A stretch of DNA of 64,000 nt from Rhynchosporium graminicola (GCA_900074885.1 FJUW01000068.1:135434-199433); one strand, 5' to 3'. Positions 32,500-43,969 are shown, counted from the first letter of the stretch. Numbers and translations are program-made. The notes: generated by a model not told the origin, from the sequence alone.

Positions 32500-34449
32500 A
32501 TGGCATCTAGACGAATAACATCCGTATGTCTCGCAAGCTCAACTCGCAATGCTCTTTTCAGAACGGGCCGGGCGCATCCCACTTCCCGATTCCAGAGTCC
32601 GCGACAGCTACACACAACCGCGACGCGGTATGAGCAGAAAGCAAACGTCGGTTCGAAAAGAGACTCAGCGCCGACAGCTGTAAGAGGAGCGTCGAAAGTA
32701 TATAAGAATGCAGATGCTGCAGTAGCAGATTTGAAGAGTGGATCGATTATCTTGAGTGCTGGATTTGGGCTCTGCGGAACAGCTGGTAAGTACCTATTGC
32801 CCTCACATCAATTGACTCATGCTTACCTGAGCTCGATAGAAACCATCATAGCAGCGATCGAGAAGAGAGGGAAGAATGGTCTCGGTGGTCTCACAGCAGT
32901 GTCGAATAATGCCGGTTCGGGAAATGGAGGGGGCTTATCACCCCTCGTCGAATCGGGACAGATTGAGCGATTGATCTTGTCGTTCTTGGGCGCGAACAAA
33001 ACTTTGGAGAAGAAATATCTCTCGGGAGAGATTGCAATTGAATTGTGTCCGCAGGGGACAATTGCTGAGAGGATAAGGGCTGGTGGTGCTGGTATTCCGG
33101 CTTTCTACACTCCAACTGGTGTTAGTGAGTAGGCGCGCGTCTTGAGCTCCGATGTTGCTGATGGTGGCAGACACCCTTTTACAGTCTGGAGATATCCCAG
33201 TACGACTCGGACCAGTCGATAAAGCAACCGGGAAGACCACGATCCTCGAAGCCGGCAAACCAAGAGAAACTCGGATATTCGACGGCAAGATCTACAACAT
33301 GGAGAACGCGATCAAAGGCGACGTCGCCATATTACGAGCATACAAAGTCGACGAGGCAGGGAACTGTCAATTCAGATACACCACAAAGACTTTCGGGCAG
33401 ATCATGGCCAAGGCAGCCAAAATCACGATTGTGGAGGCTGAGAACATTGTGAAGCTTGGAGAGATCCACCCGGATCATGTGCATATTCCGGGGATTTACG
33501 TCGATCGGATCGTACCTGCGACGGTGGAAAAGAGGATTGAGGTTAAATATCTGAGGAATGAGGAAGGAAAGGGAGATGGGAAGAAATCTGAATCGCAGAT
33601 CAGACGGGAGAGGATTGCGAGGAGGACGGCAAAGGAGTTGAAGCAGGGGTATTATGTGAACCTTGGCGTTGGTATGTTTTTCGCGCTGGTGTTCCTTTTA
33701 AATTAAGCTGATGATTGTAGGAATCCCTACTCTTGCTCCATCTTTCTTGTCGCCTGAGACAAAGGTGTGGATCCAATCGGAGAATGGGCTGCTCGGAATG
33801 GTGAGTGTGGTAGATCCCGTTGATTATGGCCGTAATTGACAGAATTTAGGGACCTTACCCAACGGAAGAGGAACTCGATGCGTAAGTAGCAAAATCTGTT
33901 CCTTCAAAAATTGCATACTAATTTTTACAGTGATGTGATCAACGCTGGCAAAGAGACCGTAACGCTCGTCCCAGGAGCCTCAACATTCGACTCCGCCGAA
34001 TCCTTCGCCATGATCCGAGGCGGTCACATCGACGTCTCGGTCCTCGGAGCTCTCGAGGTCTCGGCAAACGGTGACCTTGCAAACTTCATGATCCCAGGTA
34101 AGGTTTTCAAGGGAATGGGAGGAGCGATGGATCTGGTTGGAAACCCGGATCAGACCAAGATCGTTGTGGCTACGGATCATGTTGCGAAGGATGGAAGTCC
34201 GAAGATCGTTGAGAACTGTGCGTTGCCGTTGACGGGGGCGAAGGTCATTAGTACGATTATTACAGATTTGGTGAGTAATACCTGCATAGTTATTGAGCTA
34301 GGCTAATTTGCTAGTGTGTCTTCGAGGTTGATAGGGTCAAAGGTGGATTAACGTTGACTGAGCTGGCACCTGGTGTTGATGTGGACGAAGTGAGGAGTAA
34401 GACTGGTGCAAAGTTCAAGGTCGCGGATGATGTAAAGTCGATGGAATAA
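32500..34449 (+). CDS. Succinyl-CoA:3-ketoacid CoA transferase, mitochondrial (SCOT)
   Basis: Seven exons (32500-32785, 32840-33124, 33171-33671, 33721-33800, 33850-33881, 33931-34270, 34315-34449) give 552 aa in phase. It moves CoA from succinyl-CoA to acetoacetate (or related acids), linking ketone-body and short-acid use to the TCA cycle in the matrix. Residues 1-45 are an Arg/Ser-rich presequence ending near [11 protein letters not shown]. The alpha half shows [13 protein letters not shown] and [22 protein letters not shown]. The beta half shows the catalytic glutamate E378 in [12 protein letters not shown] and the [17 protein letters not shown] block. Length and the fused alpha-beta layout are normal for eukaryotic SCOT. 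It releases succinate, the substrate of complex II. It converges on the SKL-protein gene, 138 bp apart. Confidence 0.95.
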
Positions 34450-34587
34450 AATTTGAATGTCGTATTTTGAGCGTATTGAATTGTCCATATACATAACATT
34501 TGAGATTTATCAAGATGTCTGTACACTCAATCAACTGCCAGATTTACAAAATACTTTCACACGCTCTCACGAACTTCGACTTCCAAC

Positions 34588-35603
34588 CTATAACTTCGAC
34601 TTGATCATGCCTGGGGCAAATGAAGTACCGCTCCCATTGCCCAACGCCTCAACAATAGCATCCACAGACTTAAGCAACCAAATATTCCCCTCATCACTAG
34701 CTAACCACTCCCCACCATCGACCTTAAACTCGCCTTCCGCCCTGAAGCTCTCATCGTTATACGCTTTTCTCAAACCAAACACATGGCTAGTAACTTGTGG
34801 TCCAACCCCAGTCTGGGCTCGCAAACACGCTACAGCAACGATGCTCGTCAGCACTCTCCCAACCTTGGCTCCGGACTCGTGGCCTAATGTTGGAGGATCG
34901 GCAAATAAGGCGCCGTATTCGTGGTTGAGAATGAAAACCGGGAGATCGGGATGAGATTCGGCCAGTTTGGAGTAGAGTTTGGCGTCGAATGGCTTGTAGA
35001 TCGAAGACCAGAGGGAGTTTCCCCTTTTGACGATGTCCTCAATGTTTTCGTGTGAAGTGGTTCTGATGGGGTCAGCCATCTGATTTCGGGTGGTCATAGA
35101 TATGTTTTCCCTTTACCTGGTGGGTGTTGTTGATAGTGAAGATACAATCTCACTTGGCAAACTGGCTCTGAAAGCTCCCAGGCAATTGATAGTTCTTGGT
35201 ACCTATCACATGTCAACCTCGTCTTCCGGGTTCATGAGGAGAGATCCTACCCCATTAAATCCAATGCACTTCAGCCCAACCTCTCTCATCAATTCGGCTG
35301 TTTCTACTGACTCCGTCTTAGATTTGGAGTCTTTCGTTGCTAGATTGAACAATTCCGTTAACGACTCTGGCGAGTTCATCGTCATTATCGCAGCGGTCTT
35401 TCGAGATCAATTTCCTCTCTCCCTGTTTTAGAGGTGGTGCTTACGGATAAAGTCAACCACGCTGATTTTCCCACATGTTTACTCGCTTCCCCTCTCAGTA
35501 TGTTTTGATATACGGATCGGATACTTGGTGGAGCGGGGAGGGTATTTGGGCGAGCAAATGAAGCTCCAATCAACGCTTTGAGGGAGGGGGATAGCTTGGA
35601 CAT
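34588..35603 (-). CDS. AhpD-like protein with C-terminal peroxisomal signal SKL
   Basis: Four exons (complement of 35445-35603, 35251-35397, 35117-35202, 34588-35062) give 288 aa in phase. The last residues are KSKL, a canonical type 1 peroxisomal targeting signal. Blocks recognised from fungal relatives are [69 protein letters not shown] and [20 protein letters not shown]. They fit the AhpD/carboxymuconolactone-decarboxylase-like fold, but there is no clear CxxC redox pair, so the enzyme activity is unknown. The neighbour at 34449 is SCOT, convergent; both could serve acid catabolism, but that is only a suggestion from position. Confidence 0.85.
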
Positions 35604-35723
35604 TGCGGATTGGTTCCAGTTATGTGTTTCTATGCAGAAGCAGTAACAAAATCGATTAGACGATATAAAATGAGATTAGTCATCGGCTAATGCTGTAATT
35701 GTGTTGCTGGTCGCACTCTAATA

Positions 35724-36438
35724 GAGGGTTTTCGCAGTCAAAAACACTTTCGAAAATACAGTTTTCCTGGCCGTGCATAGCAGAAACGGGTTTAGTCGTG
35801 GGGCCACCTAATTTCTACTAAAGTTCAACCTATTCCGTTTATAGTAGTCATGTCCGGACTAACAGAGGAAAACTGTTCACTGTGAACAGAAAACTGTCTG
35901 CTGTGGACAGTTTTTGAAGTCGTATAGATTAGGCTTAGCGTGCTTCTATTTCAACGTCAGCTGGAGTGTTACGGAGGCTGGAGATACTGTATGTACCTCA
36001 AATCGACGTTATAGACTATAATCAGCTAAAGCTGATATAACTCAGGAGTAGAGAATCGGAAGGTTATGAGGACTTTTCTCTCGGGCCACGAATCTAGATC
36101 AAACGTATGGCGATTATACTCGTACGGAACTCGATATCTTAGTGCTATAGCTTACTGCTGCTGCAAAAACCTCCTCCGACGACGTCTCCTTCTGCGAATC
36201 CATACAGCTAAAGCAACAGCTAGAATTGTCTCTTTCTCTATAGTCGTTACAGTCAAATTCTAGTAATAGCATAAGATTCTGATATCACGGAAATTGAGCT
36301 ATTTGTCATGCTTTACGGCTAGCAAGGAACCCCAGTCTGCTACCTGCAAAATCTGGTATAGTCTCCCTTACGCTAATTTAGTATTACAAGGTTCAGAAAC
36401 TGTCTTTTCCAAAGTGTTCTCCAGGTGCGAAAACCCTC
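35724..36438. mobile_element. 715-bp MITE-like DNA element with inverted ends and TA flanks
   Basis: The left end GAGGGTTTTCGCA (35724-35736) is matched by its exact complement at the right end (36426-36438). A further imperfect block, AACACTTTCGAAAATACAGTTT on the left and the complement of its near-copy on the right, matches at about 20 of 22 bases. TA sits directly outside both ends (35722-35723 and 36439-36440), the target site of the Tc1/mariner-pogo group. Just inside the left part are two near-palindromes built on CTGTTCAC and CTGTCTGC (about 35873-35914). The only open frame (65 codons at 36066) is not transposase-like, so the element is non-autonomous. It separates the SKL-protein gene from the MFS gene. 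Confidence 0.8.
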
Positions 36439-36458
36439 TAATGTAACCGACAAAAGAA

Positions 36459-36472
36459 CGACGACGTCGTCG
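36459..36472. promoter_or_regulatory. Perfect 14-bp palindrome upstream of the MFS gene
   Basis: CGACGACGTCGTCG is its own reverse complement and contains ACGTC, a bZIP/CREB-like core. It lies about 480 bp upstream of the MFS ATG and 20 bp outside the MITE-like element. Regulator unknown. Confidence 0.4.
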
Positions 36473-36954
36473 GCAGAAATGACCATCAACGGACCGCTGA
36501 AAAGTGGAGCGCGGCGATAAACCAATTCCCGCGGATGCGAAGGAGGAGATCCCGCACCTCGGCCCTTTCGGCTTTCGGGAAAGTCCCTGGTATCATCAAT
36601 TAGTGTTCCTGTAGCGCTGGTATCTATCTCGGTGCATCACTGTTTATTTATTTTAGTGGACGAATTTTGCCCATTTCCCCTCGTTTATTTCCCCTCGTTA
36701 CACCGCAATCTTGGGGAACCTTATCAAACGGGAATTAAACTTCAGGGAACGCGTGTACGGGACGCGGATTGTCAGCAAGGACAGGGGAGATAGGTCACTA
36801 GACTTTCCGTAGTACCAGAGATGGCTTTCCCAGACTTCCCTCGAACATCTGCTACTTCCTCCCCCTCCCCCTCCTCCTCCTCGGTGGCGTCTCAACAATT
36901 CTCCAAGCAGAATCCTGGGCATCTTGTTTGCTTGAGCATCCGAACTCGTAGAAG
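36473..36954 (+). other. Promoter and leader of the MFS gene
   Basis: No gene on the plus strand. A minus-strand frame (36698-36961) is a composition artefact of a CCTCC/CCCCTCC pyrimidine run (about 36861-36882). Confidence 0.45.
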
Positions 36955-38843
36955 ATGTCAACTAAGGATCTACGACAGATAGGCGACGAGAAAGACGAGA
37001 AGGCATCTCAAGACGAGAACATGGAGACCGTGAAACTCTCGGTCCAGAATGCCCAGATATCCGACAGTCCGGCCTTGACAAGAAAGCTCCTGTTGAAGCT
37101 GGATCTCCGGTGAATATACCCGTCCTCCCTCCCTTTCGCTCTATCGAATATTCGCTAACCATGTCAGGATTCTCCCTATTCTCGCACTTCTGTTTCTCTG
37201 CTCTTTCCTCGACCGAACAAATGTTGGAAATGCCAAAACATATAAACTGGAGCACAACCTGGGGATGACAGACCACCAATACGATACTGGTCTTGCTGTG
37301 TTTTACGCCACATACATTGCCAGGTACAAACCCCCAAATCCCCAAATTCCAAGCTTCTTCATGGATCTGCCATGCTTGGCGAATGGCGATCTCATGCAGG
37401 AAAGCGACTGAAAATTGATCTAGTGAGATACCAAGCAATCTTGTTTTGAAGAAGGTGTCGCCGAGAGTCTGGTTGCCGGCCTTGGCGATTATGTGGGGTA
37501 TTGTGACGATGTCCTTGGGTTTTGTGAAGAATTATCATGAATTTGTGGCTGTGAGAGCTATTCTGGGCGTTTGTGAAGGAGGATTGTTGCCCGGAATGGT
37601 AAGTTTAGTCGTCTATGTAAAACCAAAGGCTAACCATTTAGGTGCTCTATCTATCAGGCATGTATACAAGAGGCGAGATGGCATTGAGGCTGGGTCTGTT
37701 CTATACTGCCGCTTCTTTGAGTGGTGCCTTTGGAGGTAAGATTCGTCAATCTCCTAAACCTAAAATATTGACCTAATGTCGGTCAGGATTACTCGCTCGT
37801 GGGATTTCTGCAATCGGAGATCGACATGGTTTGTACAAATGGAGCTGGATATTTATCATCGAGGGACTACTGGTATGTTTCTTGCTGCTTGAGAGTGGTA
37901 AAACTGACAGTGGTAGACTGTGGCCGTCGGCTTCGTTACATATTTCATCCTACCAAACAACGTCGAAACAGCATCATTTCTGACAGAAGACGAGCGACTA
38001 CTTGCCAGTGCCAGACTTCACAAGGATTTACCATCTCGGCTTGCCCAAGATGGAAGGTTCGTCATATGTTCCTGGCATTTCTACTGCTTGCTAACCCAGC
38101 AGTGAACATCAACACGAAGCCTTCCAATGGTCCGAAGTCCGCCGAGGAGTCTTCAACATCTCAACCTGGCTCAGTGCACTCGCATACTTCGGGATTCTCG
38201 CTGGTCTTTACTCATTCGGCCTTTTCCTACCAACCATTATTGTAGAGCTCGGATACACAGCCAACCAAGCGCAACTCTGGTCCGTCATTCCATACGCCGT
38301 CGCATCTGTAGTCACAGTCGGCATCGCATTCGTCTCCGACCGGATGAAGCTTCGTGGCACAATCATGCTTTTCGTTCTGATACCTGCCATCATTGGGTAC
38401 GCTGTTATCGCTAATATCAGCGTTGCTCATCCGAAAGTGAAATATGGCATGACGTTCATGATGGCCACGGGAATGTATGCTAGCGTTCCGTGTGTGTTGG
38501 TATGGAATTCCAACAACAGCGCTGGCCATTATAAACGTGCAACAACCACTGCTTTGCAATTGATGATTGCGAACAGCGGTGGATTTGTCGCTACTTTCAT
38601 CTATCCCAGCAAGGATAAACCACAGTTTCGTAAAGGGCACACTACGGTACTTGGGCTGTTGGTTTTTGCTTGGTTCATGTAAGTTTTGATTATAATTCTG
38701 TCTAATATTTAGCTGACAGTCACAGGGTATTGTTCAATGTGCTGTACTGCAGGAAGGTAAATCAAGACAAGAAGGCTGGGAGGTACGACAAATTTATTGG
38801 TTCTGGAGACGATAGGGATCCGGATTTCCTTCTGGTTCTCTGA
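36955..38843 (+). CDS. MFS transporter, anion:cation symporter (TNA1/DAL5-like) family
   Basis: Eight exons (36955-37109, 37168-37323, 37424-37598, 37642-37735, 37787-37872, 37917-38056, 38103-38678, 38726-38843) give 499 aa in phase. The family signatures are ILPILALLFLCSFLDRTNVG in helix 1, EIPSNLVLKKVSPRVWLP, GVCEGGLLPGMVLYLSGMYT, the WSWIFIIEGLLT helix 6, and a C-terminal bundle ending FNVLYCRKVNQD. About 12 membrane segments are expected with a soluble N-terminus of about 50 residues. Carriers of this group import nicotinate, phthalate-like or other small acids; the substrate here is not determinable. It has seven introns against three in the related gene at 19596, so the two are not a recent duplicate pair. 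Confidence 0.92.
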
Positions 38844-40759
38844 TACAACTGAGGCTGGGGAACTTGAGGAGCTTTTATCTAAGCATCCATTTCTTCTTAA
38901 TTTGCAAGTTCGGTCAAAGACCATTTTGCCCACCTTTTTTGATAGGAGACTAAATTGCCATAACGTTTTTTGAGGAGGGATAGAAGTACCACCTTTCTTT
39001 TCTTCTTTTGAAGTTTGTAAGTCATACTACATAGAGGCTAACCAAAATATTGAAGAAGCGATTTTGTTTAAAACTATCGTTGTAATATTTGTCGATACTG
39101 CTAGCTATTTCAAGAAGACGCCTCGTAGGCTCTCATATATGATTAAAGCGTTGAAACTGGAGTCTCAACTCTAGAGCATTAGACTTACAGGTTACTTTTC
39201 AAAGGCGATAATAGGCATACTAAAGAAGACACATTTTTCTACTTAATATCGCCTCTAAAGATATGTTATTTAGCTTCTTCGATCTAAGCGTAATTAATCC
39301 GACTTATATTAACTTCTCGAGAGCAAAGAATAAGCGAAGCAAAAGGGGTATACTAGATAGCAGATACTTAAATCTGAGATTACCGAGTTATACTATCTAA
39401 AGCGTTAACTCAAAATCACTTTTAAGGCGATAGAAAGGATAGATAAGATTATAAAAAGGCTAGAATTCAAGCTAGATATGAGCTTGAAGAGAAAAGTTCA
39501 ACGAGCTTTAGATAGAGCGATCTGCGAAGAAGGAGGGAGGGTAGAAAGACTGACTCTGTTGAAACGAATCAATCTACTTGAAAAGAAGTGGTGGTTTAGA
39601 GATTGTACTCACAGTCAGGAGTAGAGCAATAGCTAGACGATAGTCGGTGATCGCGAGTATGAGTTCAACTTCTGTTGCCTTTTGGTCGAATTCTAGTCAA
39701 ACCCTATATCTCCTCTCTAGGCGTCCTTCACTTTGAGAAAAAAAAAAATTCTGGATATTTTCAAGCCCTTGAAAACCGGTTAAAATAGTATTTGGCGATG
39801 ATGAAAAAAAAACATTGAGAGCAATTTCATTCCCTGTTCAGAAAGAAGTACGGCAATTACATCGGATGCAGACTAAAGTATAGCAAGTTGGCTTCTGACT
39901 ATTCTTTGTTTTCTTTTTGAGCAGCTAAGTGTGTACGTGTATCGAAGTGTCTGTCTGCTATTGTGAGAACCAAATGGCCTTCGCCACTCGAGGCCGCGGC
40001 CAAGAGCTCTGTAGCAACATTCTAACATTATTTGCGCAAGTGCTGATGACAAGTGGATCTCGATTCTTCTTTTACGCGGACTCACGGACGATTTGCCGAA
40101 CAGGTGTCCTCTTTGTCGCCGCGAGCATCGCTCCTGTCTGCTACGACGGGTCATACCGTGCGCCACGGTTATAAGAAGGCCGTTCAAGATTACAAAATGG
40201 TAAAAGTCTGGCTTTCTACGAATAGCCAGAGTATGAGGGACTATCTGAGTACTTAGTGCTCTGTTCCGTGGTGCTCTGTCCTGTGACAACGGTCGAAACT
40301 AGACTCATTTATATTAGTCTGTCCCTCAAGTCGAATTTGGAGCTCCGAGAAATCTGAGCTTCAAGCAGAGCACGAGTCCAGGTTTAGGCTCGGGCTCAAT
40401 TTCTGGTCTAAGTCATGATTACATGAGAGAAGACATTTCTTTTAAGCAATCTAGCTTGCGAATAGTGCTTTTTATTCTTCAGAACACAATTTTGCACAGA
40501 AATGCCACTCGGGAGACAGATAGATAGATAGATAGAGAGAAGCCCAAGGATGCAAAACATGTCCTGATTTCATATCATGCATTGAAACATCTCGTCGTCA
40601 TGAGGTCGCGCATAAATTCAAGGTAGCTAATCTGAATTTGGAAGGTTGTTGAAAGAAATACTTTGAATAGATTGCCCCCAAACATTTCACATTTCCCTGT
40701 TCACATACCAGACATTCCTTCTTTCATTCATCTTTCAACTTGGGTTCCGATAACAGGCT
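38844..40759. other. Intergenic; AT-rich, probably a decayed repeat at 39000-39700
   Basis: Between 38934 and 39872 no frame of 60 codons exists. The plus strand near 39440-39620 gives a Lys/Arg/Leu-rich reading (KRKVQRALDRAICEEGG, LLKRINLLEKKWW) flanked by stop-rich text, which looks like the remains of a coding repeat, but I cannot name it. A (GATA) run lies near 40518-40540. The last 250 bases are the 3' flank of the deuterolysin gene. Confidence 0.4.
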
Positions 40760-41970
40760 TTAAGCGCTGCATCCTCCCAATCTCACGCTACCAGCGTACA
40801 TCTCATATGTGTCGGCATTTTGGGATGCTTTGGTAGCAGACAACGCCCTTGCAGCAGTGGAACCATAAGCCCAATCCTCAGTACCATACAAATGGGTAGC
40901 CTCGTGTAAGATAGCTCCAGCGCGGTCGTAATCGTCCTTAGCGCATGTACTAGCGAATTCCGGGAACTCCCAATATCCATTGTTTGGGCACGGAACGATA
41001 ACCTTGTCGCTTGGGATGGCGTAGAGGAGAGCCATTCCATTGGAACAAGCATCATAGATGTCTTTGCACGAAATCTTTGGGGATGTCGTCTGCACACCAG
41101 CAACGCTGTTGTAGATGCTTTGCACTTTTGGGGCCACAGAGGTGGATTTGAACCAGGCGGTGAAGAAAGCAGCACCAGTACCAGCAGCGATAGATGCGGC
41201 TTTGGACATGGCGATAGCGTCAGAAACAGTGGTTTTTAAAGAGCTAGTCTGAGCTGCTGTACATCCGCTGTAAGTCACTGCGCGCTTCTTGATGCGGGAA
41301 GAAGGGGACTTCTGGAGCTCAGAGTCACGCTTGAGAACGTGATCGCTATGTTAAATTTATCGATCAGCTAAAAGTTCCGAGTAACACACAAGACATGTGC
41401 ATATGATTTGAAAGCTTGAGTGTAAGACTTACGCAGCCGCAACCTTTTGATCAACAGTGATAGCCAGAGGAGCTGAAGCAACACTATCGCAGAACAACAT
41501 GTCGGCCAATGTTGTAGGGGCCACAGACCCAAATACATATTCGAAACCTTGAATAGCAGTGATCTCAGCTTCAGATACAGCACCAAGCTTGTAAGTCTTG
41601 GCAGCATTGACAGAGGCAGTGATAGTCTCTCCTGGTGCAATAACCTGGAACATCTCGGGGGTGAGACCGGATTTTCTGTAGTTCACATCAATACCTTCGA
41701 ATGGAAGAGCAACGCCATCTGCGTAAGTTAGCTTGGAGTTCCTCTTGACGAATGCCTACTCTACGTACCAGCTGTGACCAACAAGTCCTTGGTGGCGTGC
41801 TCGCTGAAGACGGTATTTCCCTTGAACACAGTGACAGTCTCGGCACCAGTGTTTGTAACAGCAACTTGCGCGACATGATTTTCAGCGCCTGTGATCTCGA
41901 TTGAGAAAGGGCAGGCTGCAGTAGCTACACCAACAAGGGCGAGTGCTGGAAGAGCGATGTTTTGGAACAT
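40760..41970 (-). CDS. Secreted deuterolysin, M35 zinc metalloprotease (neutral protease 2-like)
   Basis: Three exons (complement of 41769-41970, 41433-41718, 40760-41345) give 357 aa. I chose the ATG at 41970 because it begins a signal peptide (MFQNIALPALALVGVATAA). A propeptide follows to a dibasic processing site, IKKR at 181-184, and mature protein begins AVTYSGC. The zinc site is HEATH (H310, E311, H314) with D320 in GTEDWAYG, the aspzincin arrangement of M35 enzymes. It should be an extracellular protease with preference for basic substrates, made as an inactive proenzyme. Length and layout fit the family. The upstream in-frame ATG at 42036 would hide the signal peptide and is unlikely. 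Confidence 0.95.
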
Positions 41971-42307
41971 GATGACGAGAGGTACTGCAAAACGGTGAGA
42001 ACTTGAGAGTGTTATATTGAAGAGGTTGCAAGTCACGGTTAACTCAACGGGGACTTTGAAGGTCTATAAGTAGTTTGCCCCGGACCTAGAAGTCGGATCC
42101 TTTGCAAAGTTTTCCCTAAATCTGCCGAGAATCCATGTCTAAGACTCATTGACGGTAGGTAATTCCACGGAGCGAATGATCCCCCGCGAAGAATTTATCA
42201 GCGTCGAAACACTTCCAAGATAGGTCACAAAACTTACACGATAAGAAAAGTGCCGATACAGTAAAACCCCTTCAGGAGTATAGTCTATACGATAAGATCC
42301 GAACTCT

Positions 42308-42367
42308 ACTCTCCGGTCACAGAGCCGTATAGGGAAGGTAGGCGATGCCCTAGACTCCAGAGATCTT
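42308..42367. repeat. Direct repeat, copy 1
   Basis: About 60 bp beginning CTCTCCGGTCACAGAGCCGT, repeated 162 bp downstream at 42470-42530 with a handful of substitutions. On the minus strand both copies read LPSLYGS(L/V)TGE within one 79-codon frame, so this may be a leftover of a repeated coding element. Family unknown. Confidence 0.7.
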
Positions 42368-42469
42368 TAGAGAGTTTGTCCTCATGTCTGTTCGAAAGTA
42401 GACTAGCTTTCTCCGTAGTTCTGAACTTTACATGGCTTATAACCTTTATCCGAAAACATCTGTAGAGCG

Positions 42470-42530
42470 ACTCTCCGGTCAGAGAGCCGTAAAGGGAAGG
42501 TAGGCTTAGCCATCGATTCCAGAAATCTTT
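42470..42530. repeat. Direct repeat, copy 2
   Basis: Second copy of the 42308-42367 repeat (CTCTCCGGTCAGAGAGCCGT at its start). A changed base makes GGTCAGAGAGCC slightly different, so copies have diverged. Confidence 0.7.
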
Positions 42531-43764
42531 CACTTTGTAGACCATACCAAATCCTTATGTCGATTTTACGGCTACTTCAAATAAGCAATTTCCAAGGCAC
42601 TTAGTCTCACTTTTGACCGCTTTCGGTTTAGTCTGCCGAGGCTGTGTAAAGGTCCTCCAGCTGGTGGTTAAGTTTGCAATTGCGAGCCTGCGAGTAGTGT
42701 TGCGGTAGTTAGAATAGGTGTGGATCAGCGTTATAGTTAGAGTTTTGGTTAGGGCTAGGATTACAGTAGGGTCTTTCTAAAGATTAAAGTGGTGGAGTTT
42801 CAAGTGTTCTGCGTGGTGCAAATGTGTGTACTCCACAGAAGGATTCAGTATGGTCGTTGCAGTGAAAATCCCAGATATGTATGATATAAAGGCGAAAAGG
42901 GAAGGTCACATATACCCTGGGCCTAGCCACTGCCTTTGGATGCAGAGATGTATGTCTACCTCCGGAAGCCATGACTGTCATGGCTCTCCGAAACTTATGC
43001 AAATTGGCAATGCGTATTGAAACCTTACCGAGCAAATCGGAATAACCAATACAAATCTTTGATCGAATACCGGATGGCTGCATTATCTTGCGTCGCTTGG
43101 CACGGTACTTCGGACAGGCGGTCGCTGGTCTATGTGTGCCTCTTGATATGTCGATTGAAGGATACGGGACTCCAATGAAATATTCCCTGCAAAGTGAGGG
43201 AGGCTTAAAAACAGGGGCCTCTTGGGCGACTCATGCCACCTGCCACGCATAGGGTTCGGTTATTCCCGAAGGTAAGCTGCTTTTGGAAGGAGGGTAAGCG
43301 ACACTGCTTTTTTTCGTGGCATGTAGCTTGATTGTAGTTAAGCTAGTGCTGGATATGCTTTTCGGAGTCTGTGAAAAGGATGCAGGCTTCTTGTGATTCC
43401 CAAGAGGGCTAGATATAGGTGGGTGCCTGTCTGCATGCCTTCAAGACTCGTGAATTGTAATGATCACTTGGTACGCTGAGATAAATAAGCATAATAGTAT
43501 AGTAGAAGAGTTACTGGGGATTTGCTGATAGTGATCCGGAATAAACAGAGACTAATTGCTACAAAGAGAAGGTTCTTCCTTCCTCTCTAGCACTAAAGTA
43601 TAAGAGTAGAAGGCGCTAGGCGCATAGACCTAATATAATATCTCCCATCTTAGTACTTCTATCCGATGTAAAGATATGAAAAAATCTTAGCTTGTAATAC
43701 CTTAGCGAGGCGCTAGCGAGGTATTACTTTTCAATATTTACCTTTATTCGGATTCTTCTTTATT

Positions 43765-43969
43765 TGTTAGTATCACTCTGTCGTAGTACGTACAATCAAG
43801 TAGTCTGCGTGAGCCAAAGTACAGTGATAATAGTAGTAGTATTATCTGTTGTATTATAGCTGTCTTTCCTAGGTAGTCGAGACTCCGTAAGGGAGATATA
43901 TCTGGCAAGCTAAACCCCGGTGCAGATACTCGAATAAAACGTAACTATAGACAAAAATATGGACTAAAA
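43765..43969 (-). repeat. 3' LTR of the copia-type element
   Basis: 205 bp, starts TGTTAG and ends CTAAAA on the plus strand; the partner ends CTAACA, the proper inverted end. By eye about 17 of 205 positions differ from 49801-50005. Adjacent 5 bp outside: TTATT. Confidence 0.9.

Larger units (their letters stand above)
41971..43764. other. Intergenic, edge of the AT-rich repeat block
   Basis: It holds the deuterolysin promoter, two direct repeats (42308-42367, 42470-42530) and a degenerate GTTAGGG-like run near 42733-42775. An imperfect palindrome lies at 43694-43727 (GTAATACCT arms around CGCTAGCG). No frame beyond 99 codons, none recognised. AT content rises sharply from about 43440 onward. 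Confidence 0.45.

Noticed and set aside
42247..42295. CAGTAAAACCCC motif resembling a pogo/Fot1 inverted end
   Set aside because: No matching inverted partner or transposase text within several kb.
42733..42775. Telomere-like GTTAGAG / GTTAGGG words
   Set aside because: Only degenerate units, no array, and genes continue on one side while transposons continue on the other; an interstitial simple repeat is enough.
43694..43727. Imperfect palindrome near the copia edge, considered as a transposon end
   Set aside because: The arms are only 9 bp and no partner was found; the copia LTR and its duplication account for the boundary 40 bp away.
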